Shown: positions 48,766-61,888, counted from the first letter of the stretch. The stretch: DNA of 64,000 nt from Ideonella sp. (GCF_016702655.1 NZ_JADJDO010000013.1:129067-193066); one strand, 5' to 3'. A program made the numbers and translations. The notes: a model not told the origin generated them from the sequence alone.

Positions 48766-51213
48766 ATGCAGACCCCCTCCCGAGGCACGATGCTGGCCGT
48801 TCTGGCACTGGCCTGGCTGGCCGGCGTGGGGGCGCAGTTGCATCAGGCTCAGGCATGGGCGGATGCCCGCTACCTGATGCTGCTGGCGGGCGCTGGCGTT
48901 GCACTTCCCCTCGCGCTGCGCTGCTGGGGCCGACGGCCCTGGTCGGGCGCCGCGCTGGCGCTCTCGGCTGCCGTGCTGGCCGGCTTCGGCACCACCGGCC
49001 TGCACGCCACGCTGAGGCTGGCCGACGCGCTGCCGCCCGCGCTCGAAGGGCGCGACATCGCCGTTACCGGCGTTGTCGCCAGCCTGCCGCAGGCGGGCGA
49101 CGCGGGCTGGCGCTTTCGTTTCGAGGTCGAGGACGCCAGCGCACAGGGCCTCGCCGTGCAGGTGCCGCACACGATTTCGCTCGGCTGGTACCGCGGCGCG
49201 CACGAAGACGCCGCGCTGCTGCAGCCGGGCGTCGACCTGCGCGCCGGGCAGCGCTGGCGCTTCACCGTGCGCCTGCGCCAGCCGCACGGCAACGCCAATC
49301 CACACGGCTTCGACTACGAGCTGTATCTGTTCGAGCAGGGCGTGCGCGCGACCGGCACCGTGCGCGACGCACCGCCGCCGCAATTGCTGCACGACGCTGC
49401 CGGCTATCCGGTCGACCGGCTGCGCCAGCAGGTGCGCGACGCGATCGCGCTGCACGTCGCCGATGCGCGGGCGGCCGGCATCCTGGCCGCGCTGGCGGTC
49501 GGCGACCAGGCGGCGATCACGCGCGACGACTGGGATCTGTTTCGTGCGACCGGCGTCGCGCACCTGATGTCGATCAGCGGCCTGCACGTGACGATGTTTG
49601 CCTGGCTGGCGGGCATCGCCGTCGGCTGGGCCTGGCGGCGCAGCACGCGCGCGATGCTGTGGCTGCCTGCGCCGCTCGCTGCGCGCTGGGGCGGCGTTGC
49701 CGCCGCTGCGGCCTATGCCCTGTTTGCCGGCTGGGGCGTGCCGGCACAGCGCACGCTGCTGATGCTGGCCGTCGTGACGCTGCTGCAGTCGCTCGGCCGC
49801 CACTGGCCCTGGCCGCTGGTGCTGCTCGCCGCGGCGGTGGCGGTGACGCTTGCCGACCCCTGGGCGCTGCTGCAGCCGGGCTTCTGGCTCTCGTTCATGG
49901 CGGTCGGCCTGCTGATGTCGTCGGCAGGCGCGGGCCTCGCGGGCGCGCGCACATCGACGCCGGAGGGCGCTGCCCGCGCCGCCCTCGGCCGCACCTGGAT
50001 GGCCCTGCGCGGCGGGCTGCGCACGCAGGTCGTCGCGACGGTCGGCCTGACGCCGCTCACGCTCGTCTTCTTCCAGCAGGTGTCGCTGGTCGGCTTTGCC
50101 GCCAACCTGATCGCGATCCCGCTCGTCACGCTGCTCATCACGCCGCTGGCGCTGCTCGGCGCGCTCGCCGCACCGTTGTGGCAGCTGGCGGCGTGGGCAA
50201 CGCAGGGCCTCGTCGCCGCGCTCGCCTGGCTGGCGCAATGGCCGTGGGCAGTGTGGAGCGTGCCGGCCGCGCCGGCCTGGGCGCAGCTCGCGGCGCTGCT
50301 CGCCGCGTTGCTGCTCGTGCTGCCGCTGCCGTGGCGGTTGCGCCTGCTCGCGATCCCGCTCGCGCTGCCGCTGCTGCTGCCACCGCGCGCGCTGCCGGCC
50401 GAGGGTGCGTTCAGCGTCGTCGCCGCCGATGTCGGGCAGGGCAACGCGGTGCTGGTGCGCACGCGCGGCCATCTGCTCGTCTACGACGCCGGGCCGCAAT
50501 ACACGCGCGACAGCGATGCCGGGCAACGCGTGCTGGTGCCGCTGCTGCGGGCCCTCGGCGAGACGCGCATCGACACGCTGATGCTGAGCCACCGCGACAC
50601 CGATCACGTGGGCGGCGCGGCGGCGCTGCTCGGCGCGCTGCCGGTGGCGCAATTGCGCAGTTCGCTCGAAGACGGCCATGCACTGGTTGCGGGGCGCGCC
50701 GGCGAGTCGCTGCGCTGCGAAGCCGGCCAGCGCTGGGAGTGGGACGGCGTCGCCTTCGAAGTCCTTGCGCCGCCCGCTGCGGCCTACGGGCGCGAGCGCA
50801 AGCCCAACGCGCTGTCGTGCGTGCTGCGCGTGCAGGGCCGGCACTCGAGCCTGCTGCTCGCGGGCGACATCGAGGCCGAGCAGGAGCTCGCGCTCGTCGC
50901 CGCCTACGGCAAGGCGCTGGCAAGCGACTGGCTGCTCGTGCCGCACCACGGCAGCCGCACCTCATCGACCCCCGCCTTGCTGGATGCAGTTCGGCCGCGG
51001 CTGGCGATCGTGCAGGCCGGCTACCGAAACCGCTTCGGCCATCCGGCCGACGATGTGCTGGCGCGCTACCGCGAGCGCGGCATCGCGCTTCGGATCAGCC
51101 CCGATTGCGGCGCCTGGCTGCACAGCGCCGAAGCCGACGCACCACGCGAGGGCTGCTGGCGCGACGCGGCGCGGCGCTACTGGCACCACGCCGGTGCCGA
51201 CTCCCCGCGATAG
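48766..51213 (+). CDS. comEC: DNA internalization competence protein ComEC/Rec2
   Basis: The 815-aa membrane protein begins with hydrophobic helices and an OB-like soluble domain (GRDIAVTGVVASLPQAGDAGWRFRFEVED). The competence core follows (GDQAAITRDDWDLFRATGVAHLMSISGLHVTMFAWLAGIAV), and it ends with a metallo-beta-lactamase domain carrying LSHRDTDHVGGAAALL and LLVPHHGSRTSST. ComEC forms the inner-membrane channel for single-stranded DNA in natural transformation. ATG 48766 is the start. Length and order of domains are complete, so it should be functional. Confidence 0.93.
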   Translation: MQTPSRGTMLAVLALAWLAGVGAQLHQAQAWADARYLMLLAGAGVALPLALRCWGRRPWSGAALALSAAVLAGFGTTGLHATLRLADALPPALEGRDIAVTGVVASLPQAGDAGWRFRFEVEDASAQGLAVQVPHTISLGWYRGAHEDAALLQPGVDLRAGQRWRFTVRLRQPHGNANPHGFDYELYLFEQGVRATGTVRDAPPPQLLHDAAGYPVDRLRQQVRDAIALHVADARAAGILAALAVGDQAAITRDDWDLFRATGVAHLMSISGLHVTMFAWLAGIAVGWAWRRSTRAMLWLPAPLAARWGGVAAAAAYALFAGWGVPAQRTLLMLAVVTLLQSLGRHWPWPLVLLAAAVAVTLADPWALLQPGFWLSFMAVGLLMSSAGAGLAGARTSTPEGAARAALGRTWMALRGGLRTQVVATVGLTPLTLVFFQQVSLVGFAANLIAIPLVTLLITPLALLGALAAPLWQLAAWATQGLVAALAWLAQWPWAVWSVPAAPAWAQLAALLAALLLVLPLPWRLRLLAIPLALPLLLPPRALPAEGAFSVVAADVGQGNAVLVRTRGHLLVYDAGPQYTRDSDAGQRVLVPLLRALGETRIDTLMLSHRDTDHVGGAAALLGALPVAQLRSSLEDGHALVAGRAGESLRCEAGQRWEWDGVAFEVLAPPAAAYGRERKPNALSCVLRVQGRHSSLLLAGDIEAEQELALVAAYGKALASDWLLVPHHGSRTSSTPALLDAVRPRLAIVQAGYRNRFGHPADDVLARYRERGIALRISPDCGAWLHSAEADAPREGCWRDAARRYWHHAGADSPR

Positions 51214-51294
51214 TGCGCCGGCAGACGCGCGGCTGAACGGCCTGGAATTTGCTACCCTGCATGCCAGGGCACCACGAGAGGCGGGGACATCGCA

Positions 51295-52731
51295 ATGAGA
51301 CCGAGCTTCGACGAGATGCAGGCCAGCGCCGACCGGGTGCGCGACCACTACGCCACCTACGCAAGCTGGCTCGCGCGCCAGGAGGGCGACGCGATGCGCT
51401 CGCGGCGCGAGGAGGCCGAGGTGATCTTCCGCCGCGTTGGCATCACCTTTGCCGTCTATGGCGCGCAAGACGACGACGGCGCCGGCACCGAGCGCCTGAT
51501 CCCGTTCGACCTGATCCCGCGCGTGATCCCGGCGCACGAGTGGAGCGAGATGGAGCGCGGCCTGCGCCAGCGGGTGACGGCGCTCAACCGCTTCGTGCAC
51601 GACGTCTACCACGAGCAGGAGATCGTTCGCGCCGGCATCGTGCCCGCCGAGCAGGTGCTCGCCAATGCGCAGTACCGGCCCGAGATGATGGGCGTCGACG
51701 TGCCGGGCGGCGTGTACTCGCACATCGCCGGCATCGACATCGTGCGCGCCGCGAATGCCGACGGCAGCGGCAGCTACTACGTGCTCGAAGACAACCTGCG
51801 CGTGCCCAGCGGCGTGAGCTACATGCTCGAGAACCGCAAGATGATGATGCGGCTCTTCCCCGAACTCTTCGCCCAGCATCGCGTGGCGCCGGTGGCGCAC
51901 TATCCCGACCTGCTGCTCGAAACCCTGCGCGCGGTCGCGCCGGCCTCGGTCAACGAACCGCTGGTCGTGCTGCTGACGCCGGGCATGTACAACAGCGCCT
52001 ATTTCGAGCACGCCTTCCTCGCGCAGCAGATGGGCATCGAGCTCGTCGAGGGGCAGGACCTGTTCGTCAAGGACAACTTCGTCTACATGCGCACGACGCG
52101 CGGGCCGCGCCGGGTGGACGTGATCTACCGCCGCCTGGACGACGACTTTCTCGACCCGCTCGCGTTCCGGCCCGACTCGACGCTCGGCTGCGCGGGGCTG
52201 CTCTCGGCCTACCGCGCCGGCAACGTGACGCTCGCCAACGCGATCGGCACCGGCGTTGCCGACGACAAGTCGATCTACCCCTACGTGCCGAAGATGATCG
52301 AGTTCTACCTCGGCGAGAAGCCGGTCCTCGAGAACGTGCCGACCCGGCTGTGCCGCGACCCCGACGACCTCAAGTACGTGCTCGACCACCTGTCCGAACT
52401 GGTGGTCAAGGAAGTGCACGGCGCCGGCGGCTACGGCATGCTCGTCGGCCCGGCTGCGACCAAGCAGGAGATCGAGGACTTCCGCGCCGCGCTGCTCGCC
52501 CGGCCGGGCGGCTACATCGCGCAGCCGACGCTGGCGCTCTCGACCTGCCCGACCTTCGTCGAGAGCGGCATCGCGCCGCGCCACATCGACCTGCGCCCGT
52601 TCGTGCTCTCGGGGCGCAGCGTGCAGATGGTGCCCGGCGGGCTGACACGCGTCGCGCTCAAGCAAGGCTCGCTGGTCGTCAACTCGTCGCAGGGCGGCGG
52701 GACCAAGGACACCTGGGTTCTGGAGGACTGA
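51295..52731 (+). CDS. circularly permuted type 2 ATP-grasp protein
   Basis: The 478-aa protein carries the permuted ATP-grasp core: TALNRFVHDVYHEQEIV, LEDNLRVPSGVSYMLENRKMM, HLSELVVKEVHGAGGYGMLVGPAA, and a C-terminal GGLTRVALKQGSLVVNSSQGGGTKDTWVL. Proteins of this family are predicted amidoligases that make peptide bonds. It begins the conserved ATP-grasp, alpha-E, transglutaminase operon known in many Proteobacteria. Start ATG 51295 with a GGCGGGGA ribosome site. The product and acceptor are unknown. Confidence 0.9.
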   Translation: MRPSFDEMQASADRVRDHYATYASWLARQEGDAMRSRREEAEVIFRRVGITFAVYGAQDDDGAGTERLIPFDLIPRVIPAHEWSEMERGLRQRVTALNRFVHDVYHEQEIVRAGIVPAEQVLANAQYRPEMMGVDVPGGVYSHIAGIDIVRAANADGSGSYYVLEDNLRVPSGVSYMLENRKMMMRLFPELFAQHRVAPVAHYPDLLLETLRAVAPASVNEPLVVLLTPGMYNSAYFEHAFLAQQMGIELVEGQDLFVKDNFVYMRTTRGPRRVDVIYRRLDDDFLDPLAFRPDSTLGCAGLLSAYRAGNVTLANAIGTGVADDKSIYPYVPKMIEFYLGEKPVLENVPTRLCRDPDDLKYVLDHLSELVVKEVHGAGGYGMLVGPAATKQEIEDFRAALLARPGGYIAQPTLALSTCPTFVESGIAPRHIDLRPFVLSGRSVQMVPGGLTRVALKQGSLVVNSSQGGGTKDTWVLED

Positions 52732-52734
52732 CGC

Positions 52735-53691
52735 ATGCTGTCCCGCACTGCCGACCACCTGTACTGGATGGCGCGCTACATGGAGCGCGCCGAGAACACC
52801 GCGCGCATGCTCGACGTCAACTACCAGACTTCGCTGCTCCCGCAGTCGGCCGACGCGGCGCTCAACGGCTGGCGCGGGTTGCTCAGCATCTCGGAGCTGG
52901 CGGGCGACTACGCACAGCGCTACGGTGACGTCAGCGCGCAGGGCGTGATGAACTTCATGGTGCAGGACGCGCGCAATCCGTCGAGCATCGTGAGCTGCAT
53001 CGGCGCCGCGCGCGAGAACGCGCGCGCGGTGCGCGGCACGCTCACGACCGAGGTCTGGGAGACGCAGAACCAGACCTGGCTCGAGTGGAAGCGCCTGCTC
53101 GCGGCGGGCGACTTCCAGGACGACCCTGCCGAGACCTTCGAGTGGGTCAAGTTCCGCTCGCACCTGTCGCGCGGCGTGACCATGGGCACGATGCTGCAGG
53201 ACGAGGCCTTCAACTTCATGCGCCTCGGCAGCTTTCTCGAGCGCGCCGACAACACCGCGCGCCTGCTCGACGTCAAGTTCCACGCCGCGGGCGGCACCGC
53301 CGCCGCGCCCGAGGGTGACGACGAGGTGCCCGACTACGACTTCTATCACTGGTCGGCGATCCTGCGCTCGGTATCGGCGTTCGAGGTCTACCGCAAGGCC
53401 TATCGCAACGTGATCCGCCCCGACAAGGTGGCCGAGCTGCTGATCCTGCGCGCAGACATGCCGCGCTCGCTCGCCGCCTGCATGGACGAGGTGGTCGGCA
53501 ACCTGCGCCGGGTCGCCAACGAGCAGTCCGAGGACACGCTGCGCCGCGCCGGCCGGCTGCGCGCCGACCTGCGCTTCGGCCGCATCGACGAGATCATGGA
53601 GGGCGGCCTGCACGCCTTCCTGACCCGGTTTCTCGAGCGCGTCGGCGCGCTCGGCGTGGGCATCAGCCGCGACTTCCTGGTCGCGAGCTGA
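52735..53691 (+). CDS. alpha-E domain protein (DUF403)
   Basis: The 318-aa helical protein has the alpha-E family marks: MLSRTADHLYWMARYMERAENTARMLDVNYQT at the N-terminus, then FNFMRLGSFLERADNTARLLDVKFH and a basic, helical rest. Conserved Glu residues in the paired ERAxNTAR segments give the family its name. Its biochemical role is unproved, but it always accompanies the ATP-grasp and transglutaminase proteins. It starts at ATG 52735, 4 bp after the ATP-grasp stop, in the same operon. Confidence 0.92.
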   Translation: MLSRTADHLYWMARYMERAENTARMLDVNYQTSLLPQSADAALNGWRGLLSISELAGDYAQRYGDVSAQGVMNFMVQDARNPSSIVSCIGAARENARAVRGTLTTEVWETQNQTWLEWKRLLAAGDFQDDPAETFEWVKFRSHLSRGVTMGTMLQDEAFNFMRLGSFLERADNTARLLDVKFHAAGGTAAAPEGDDEVPDYDFYHWSAILRSVSAFEVYRKAYRNVIRPDKVAELLILRADMPRSLAACMDEVVGNLRRVANEQSEDTLRRAGRLRADLRFGRIDEIMEGGLHAFLTRFLERVGALGVGISRDFLVAS

Positions 53692-53700
53692 AAGATCGAC

Positions 53701-57045
<3,345 letters not shown>

Positions 57046-58024
57046 GCCGCATTGCCGGCGCTTTGTCGGCCTTGACCGACCGGGGAGAGCAAGGCGTGAT
57101 CGGACCTGCGCTCGATGTACGACGGCCGGCCTGGCCGTCGGGCTGGTGTCGAAACTTCGCGAGCAGACACGCTGCCGGCGCATTCCGTGGCCGATGGCTT
57201 TATAAGTGCAGAAGGGCGGGCTCGAACGAAAAAGCGAGGACCCGCGATCCTGCTCGATTTAGACGGCCTATGTCGACGCGACCATGAACATCAGACCGGA
57301 AGGAATAGGCCCACCGAAGGGGAACGAAGGGAAGTCGGACACGATGAAGACCGCAAGACATAGATCAACTCGCGTCCCGTTAGCCGGCCGTTCCATATCT
57401 CGTTGGGTCAGGTAACTCAAACCAATGAAAACCTGCTCCTCTTGGCCGCCATCGCCTGGTCGCACTGCGGCAGGGCTGGTTTGTACGGGCGGCGCGTGCC
57501 TTCTGCTCCGAGCGGGCGACCCATTGCACATCATCGTCCAAGCTGGCGAACTGTCATCTCTTTCCAGGTTCTTTCGTGATAGTTTGTCCCGCGCTGATTG
57601 CCTTCCGTGCGAGGAGGCTCGAAGCGAATCCGTATTCCTCATGCACGCTGCCTCAACCCCGGGTGGTCCGCTGGGCGCGCTGGGCAAGCGGCGCCGTCGC
57701 TGCGAAGACGAACGTTCATTGGCAGAAAATCTGGGCCGACTCATCACTCGACGCGCTTCTAAGATTGCGGACTGCGCAGTAGCTGTTCTACCCCTTCACT
57801 GAACAGACCATGCGTCCCCACGGAAGGGTCCGCGGGAGGAACTTGGGAGGAAGAGCATGGTGCCGGCGGGTACAGGAATCAGCTGGGAAGTCTCATCAAC
57901 CTCTAGCGCACGTGGCATCATGGTCGGTGCAATCAGTTGAGGCAGGACATTCGACATCTTGAGAGGCTTTTACCCCAGCGTTCCTAGGGGCCTCAAACGC
58001 TGCACCTGCTGCCGCAGCTTTCAC
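57046..58024. other. lower-GC tract with no recognisable gene
   Basis: After the transglutaminase stop the GC drops and the reading frames become short. The longest, about 125 codons at 57425-57802 on the plus strand and 160 codons at 57268-57747 on the minus strand, have no family motif and no good ribosome site. A small ORF at 57285-57419 (MNIRPEGIGPPKGNEG...) is also unconvincing. I see no RNA gene and no repeat. Confidence 0.5.
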
Positions 58025-58250
58025 AGGAGACCTTGGCGTTGGCTCCTCCCTCGGGTCACATGGTTGCGCTTCAGCAGGAAGCAAGAGCAGCAGCCAAGCT
58101 GCCATTGCGCCTACAGGTGTTTGAAGGTAAATCCTGCGAAAGCCTTCTACGAGCGCTTGGGCTTCCGCAGCGAGGAAGAGACGGAGTTCAGCTTCTTCCA
58201 CATGCAACCTAACCCTTCTACAAGGACTTCCCGCAATGTCAAGCGGGCTG
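58025..58250 (+). pseudogene. GNAT acetyltransferase remnant, frameshifted
   Basis: The plus strand encodes GVGSSLGSHMVALQQEARAA and KLPLRLQVF in one frame, then LKVNPAKAFYERLGFRSEEE in the next. Read together these form the C-terminal half of a GNAT N-acetyltransferase: acetyl-CoA binding helix, beta strand, and the NPAKAFYERLGF motif. A one-base shift separates them near 58125, and no N-terminal half or start is visible. The remnant lies beside the IS110 element. Confidence 0.65.
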
Positions 58251-58408
58251 CAATGTATTTCCCCTTTCAAGACCGGCTTTGCATTCACGAGTTGGTCTGT
58301 TCGATCTAGGTGACATGGGCACGCGAAGGTGCGGTGCGACAGTGAACAGACTGCACATCTACAAACGGCCTTGTTGCACCTGTCGGTGCGGACCCAGATA
58401 CGAACCGC

Positions 58409-59707
58409 TCAGCCGGGCTCCATTCGTTCCACGGGGTTGGGCACGATTGCCGCCGCGAGGGTTAGTCGAGTTCGCCAGCTGCCGGTCTGACCTGTCAATG
58501 CATCTTCGAGAGCACGTCTTCGGTGGAAGGAAGGAGTGGATTCGGCTTGGAGCTGGTTTGATCGGGTGGGCCGCTCAGGCCATGCAAGGCGTCGCCTGCG
58601 AGCGGTGGGGCGGCGCTGCGCGGTCTGCCTGGTTGACCGCTTTGCCGGCGGCTTGACGCTGACGTGGTGGGGATCGAAGACCTGCTCGCGCGTCATCACC
58701 GCCCACAGGATGCGTGCGTTCTTGTTGGCCATGGCCACGCACGCCTTTTGCCAGCCCACGCGCGCAGTGAGCTGCACCAGCCAGCGCGAGATCGGATCGT
58801 CGCGCTTGGGCGCACTCATCACCGCGGCCTTGGCGCCCTGGATGAGCAGTGTGCGCAGATAGTCGTCGCCGCGTTTGGTGATGCGCCCGAGCACGGCCCT
58901 GCCACCGCTGGAGTTCTGGCGCGGCACCAGACCCAGCCAGGCGCCGAACTGGTGGCCGCTCTTGAACTGCTTGAAGTCGCCCACGCTGGCGGTCAGGGCC
59001 GATGCGCCAAGTTCACCGATGCCGGTAAGCCGGGCGGCGCGCCTGGCCGCGGCGTTGGCGCGAACATGCATGCCCACCTGCTGGTCGCACCATTGCAGGT
59101 GCTCGTCGAGTTCGCGCCAGTGCTCGAACGCGCGCTGCACCACCAAGCGTGCCAGCGTGGTGAGCTCGTTGCTCGCGTCCTCGATCACGTCGGCCAGTCG
59201 CGCGCGCAGCACCTTCGGGCTCTTGCCGAAGACCAGATCGAACTCGCCCAGCACGCCGCGGATGCGGTTGATGCAGGCGGTGCGTTCTTCCTTGTAGCCC
59301 TCGCGCATTCGGTGCAGGCTCATCACACCTTGCTGCTCGGCGGTCTTGACGGGCACGAAGCGCATCGACGGCCGCGAGGCGGCTTCACACACCGCTGCCG
59401 CATCGGTCATGTCGTTCTTGCCGCTCTTGCCCTCCATGCGATAGGGGCTGACGAAGTTGGCCGCGATCAACCGCGCGTCCAGTCCGATCGCGCGCAACGC
59501 ACGGGCCCAGTGGTGCGCGCTCGAGCACGCCTCCATCGCTACCAGGCAGCCAGCAGGAAGTTGTGCACACCAAGCCAGGAACTGATCGCGCTTGATCGAG
59601 CGCGCCGTCACGCGCCGCCCGGTTGCGTCCACCGCGTGCACCTGGATGACGTTCTTGGCCAGGTCCACACCTACCCGCGCAATCGCCGAACGTGTAATCT
59701 CGCCCAT
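58409..59707 (-). CDS. IS110-family transposase
   Basis: The 432-aa protein is a DEDD recombinase: ARVGVDLAKNVIQVHAVDA at the N-terminus, the Glu in VAMEACSSAHHWARAL, and the Asp pair in GKSGKNDMTDAAAVCEA. The C-terminal transposase-20 domain is LTGIGELGASALTASVGDFKQF with SGHQFGAWLGLVPRQNSSGGR and GRITKRGDDYLRTLLIQGAKA. The frame is open from ATG 59707 to 58409 with no disruption, so it may be active. A long basic tail follows the domain. IS110 elements lack clear terminal inverted repeats, so the exact ends are not defined here. Confidence 0.9.
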   Translation of the reverse strand: MGEITRSAIARVGVDLAKNVIQVHAVDATGRRVTARSIKRDQFLAWCAQLPAGCLVAMEACSSAHHWARALRAIGLDARLIAANFVSPYRMEGKSGKNDMTDAAAVCEAASRPSMRFVPVKTAEQQGVMSLHRMREGYKEERTACINRIRGVLGEFDLVFGKSPKVLRARLADVIEDASNELTTLARLVVQRAFEHWRELDEHLQWCDQQVGMHVRANAAARRAARLTGIGELGASALTASVGDFKQFKSGHQFGAWLGLVPRQNSSGGRAVLGRITKRGDDYLRTLLIQGAKAAVMSAPKRDDPISRWLVQLTARVGWQKACVAMANKNARILWAVMTREQVFDPHHVSVKPPAKRSTRQTAQRRPTARRRRLAWPERPTRSNQLQAESTPSFHRRRALEDALTGQTGSWRTRLTLAAAIVPNPVERMEPG

Positions 59708-59863
59708 GGGCTTCCCCTTTCCAAGTTCAGATTGACTTCCCGCTCGTCAATCTTGGTGCCTCGACACCGTCATCGGACTGGGGAAGTCCTTCGTATTCGT
59801 TGCCCGACCGCAGGACTTCGCCCGCTCCAGCCAGCGGGTGAACTCAAACGGTAGCCCTCACGA
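59708..59863 (-). other. non-coding end of the IS110 element, possible bridge-RNA region
   Basis: The 156 bp between the IS110 transposase start and the peptidase E start contains no gene. IS110-group elements encode a structured bridge RNA in the non-coding end upstream of the recombinase gene. I see short complementary pieces here (for example GACTTCCCGCTCGTCAA and nearby GAAGTCC repeats) but no complete fold I can defend. The element boundary is not located. Confidence 0.3.
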
Positions 59864-60628
59864 ATGCGGCGCATCCTCGCGATCGGTGGCGGTGGCTTCC
59901 TCATGGAGAGCGAGCCGTCGCCAATCGACGCGCTGGTACTTCGCCTCACTGCCAAGACCAAGCCCCGCATCTGCTTTGTGCCCACACCCAGCGGCGATCT
60001 TCCGGAGCACATCGAGAAGTTCTATTCGGCGTTCAGTCCCGAGGCTTGTTACCCGTCGCACCTGTCGTTCTTCCGACCGCCTTCGCCCGGGTCATTGCCC
60101 TTGGCGTCGTTTCGCGAGCATCTGCTCGCACAGGACGCCATCTATGTCGGTGGAGGCAACACGAAGTCTGCACTGGGCGTCTGGCGAGAGTGGGGCGCAG
60201 GTGAGGTCTTCGCCCAGGCCTATGCCGTGGGTATCTTGCTCGCAGGTGTGAGCGCGGGTGCCATGTGCTGGTTTGAGGCTGGGCTAACCGATTCCTACTG
60301 GGGTGCAGGCTATCAACCGTTGCCTTGTCTTGGTCTACTTCCCGGAGGTTGTGGCGTTCACTACCACTCTGACCCCGACCGCACTTCGCGGCTGCATGCC
60401 GCTGTCGCGGTATCGGCAGTACCACCGTCGGTGGCCATCGATGATTTCGCGGCTGTCCTGTTCGAGAATGAGGTCGTGTCAAAGGCCTTCTCTTGGGCGC
60501 CTGGCGCTTGCGCGTATCGCGTAGCGCTGCAAGATGGTCGTGCCGCGGAGACGGCACTTAAGTGCACAGGTCTCACGCGTGAGGGCAACCCTGCCTTCCA
60601 GCGGACCTGCCTAGGGCAGAGTCGCTGA
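59864..60628 (+). CDS. peptidase E (S51 family dipeptidase)
   Basis: The 254-aa protein has the S51 pattern: MRRILAIGGGGFLMESEPSPID at the N-terminus, AIYVGGGNTKSALGVWREWG, and the nucleophile in AGVSAGAMCWF (Ser130). Peptidase E removes N-terminal Asp from dipeptides in the cytoplasm. Start ATG 59864. The gene is intact although its neighbours are decayed, and its GC is lower than that of the core genome. It is downstream of the IS110 end, so it may have come with the accessory tract. Confidence 0.88.
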   Translation: MRRILAIGGGGFLMESEPSPIDALVLRLTAKTKPRICFVPTPSGDLPEHIEKFYSAFSPEACYPSHLSFFRPPSPGSLPLASFREHLLAQDAIYVGGGNTKSALGVWREWGAGEVFAQAYAVGILLAGVSAGAMCWFEAGLTDSYWGAGYQPLPCLGLLPGGCGVHYHSDPDRTSRLHAAVAVSAVPPSVAIDDFAAVLFENEVVSKAFSWAPGACAYRVALQDGRAAETALKCTGLTREGNPAFQRTCLGQSR

Positions 60629-60687
60629 ACGCGAACGTTGGCGTCACAGGCCGTCCTTCGTAGTCACTCACACGCCCGGGAAACGCC

Positions 60688-60796
60688 ATGTCCAAGCTTC
60701 GTGTAGCAAGTTTCACGATCTCGCTCGACGGCTTCGGCGCGGGCCCAGGCCAGGACATCGACAACCCCCTCGGCGTGGGAGGCACCTCGCTTCATG
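60688..60796 (+). pseudogene. dihydrofolate-reductase-like protein, N-terminal fragment before IS21
   Basis: From ATG 60688 the frame reads MSKLRVASFTISLDGFGAGP and GQDIDNPLGVGGTSLH, the N-terminus of the RibD-C/dihydrofolate-reductase-like family (SLDGF is the family mark). It ends abruptly at the IS21 terminal sequence near 60796. Pieces of the same protein continue at 63603-64000 on the other side of the element. Confidence 0.7.
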
Positions 60797-60801
60797 TGCG
60801 C

Positions 60802-60868
60802 ATTTCAGCGATCGTGGACGCTCGTTTCGGCGTGATCGCGGACGGCGTTTCAGTGTGATCGTGGACGA
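60802..60868. repeat. IS21 left-end repeats (three copies)
   Basis: Three copies of a unit of about 22 bp, roughly TTTCAG-N2-TGATCGTGGACG, follow each other; the middle one is mutated (TTTCGG, CGCGGAC). In IS21 elements such terminal arrays bind the IstA transposase. Confidence 0.65.
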
Positions 60869-61135
60869 TCACGGCAAGCACGCGAGTGAAGTGTTCATCG
60901 TATCTCAGCCTTCCACGATGGTGCTCAAGTGCCGAGCGTTGTCCGCGCTGGCGATGCTTGTCGCCGGGGGGTGGGCAACGCGGCGTCGAAGGCGGTCGTT
61001 CTTGTCCGGTTGTTGAGGCAGGCTTGTCCACGGCGGCGGGCGTCGCCTGCGACGAACGACCGCCGCGGTGGGCAAGCCGTGTTCGATGCTTCGGCGGTGG
61101 CGCCCGCTCGGATTGCGCAGAGCCGGGTCATACCC

Positions 61136-61856
61136 TCACCTTAGCTTCTTGCGCGTCGACTCGCCCCTGAGGGGAGATCTGTACGCCGCGTGCACGATCC
61201 GATCGAGGATCGCATCGGCGAGCGTCGGGTCATTCAACCAGTCGTGCCACGCCGAGACCGGCAACTGGCTGGTGATCAGCGTGGCGCGGGCTCCGACGCG
61301 GTCATCGAGCAGCTCCAGCAGGTCGTTGCGCTCGGCCGGCATGATCGGCGCGATGGCGAAGTCGTCGATCGCCAGCAGATCGATCCGGGCGAGTTGCGCG
61401 AGACGCCGGCCGAAGCTGCCGTCGCCGTGCGCGACGCGCGCTCCTCGAGCAGCCGCGGCGCGCGCATGTACAGCACCGTGTCCGCTGCGCGCCGCCTGCT
61501 GGGCCAGCGCGCAAGCGAGCCAAAGTCTTACCCACGCCGGTGGCGCCGGTGATCAGCACGTTGTGCCCGTAACGCAGCCAATCGCCGCCAGCCAGCGCCG
61601 TAATCAGGGTTCGGTCCAGTCCGCGCGAGCCACGCCAGTCGATGTCCTCGATACAGGCGCTGCCGACCTTCAGCCGTGCCGCCTTCAGCAACCGCGTCGA
61701 GGCGTTTGCCGTCGCGCCAATCGATCTCGCGTTGTACGAGCATGCCTGTGCGTTCTTCGAAGCCGAGGCCGGCCGCCGCCGTTGGTGGCCTGGTCTGCCA
61801 TCGCGTGGACCATGCCCGTCAGGCGCAGACCACGCAGTTGATCACGGTGTGTTCAT
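61136..61856 (-). pseudogene. istB: IstB transposition helper ATPase of IS21, frameshifted
   Basis: Pieces of IstB appear in several frames: DQLRGLRLTGMVHAMADQ near the start, VQREIDWRDGKRL, SACIEDIDWRGSRGLDRTLI, Walker A NVLITGATGVGKT, LYMRAPRLLEE, and at the end DLLELLDDRVGARATLITS with ILDRIVHAAYRSPLRGES. The order is that of an intact IstB, but at least four one-base shifts separate the pieces. It cannot be translated as it stands. Confidence 0.75.
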
Positions 61857-61888
61857 TGGGCAAGGTCGTTCTCTTCGTCCGTGGTAGG

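Noticed and set aside
57215..57245. Possible tRNA-like string GGGCTCGAACGAA
   Set aside because: No acceptor stem, D-arm or anticodon arm could be built around it.
57425..57802. 125-aa plus-strand ORF in the low-GC tract
   Set aside because: It has an ATG but no ribosome site, no family motif, and equally long frames on the other strand.
60033..60557. 174-aa minus-strand ORF opposite peptidase E
   Set aside because: Peptidase E on the plus strand has the S51 motifs. The minus frame is Arg/His-rich and featureless.
60886..61170. 94-aa plus-strand ORF near the IS21 left end
   Set aside because: It overlaps an inverted repeat (GGCGGTCGTTC...GAACGACCGCC) between the IS21 end repeats and istB and shows no protein motif.
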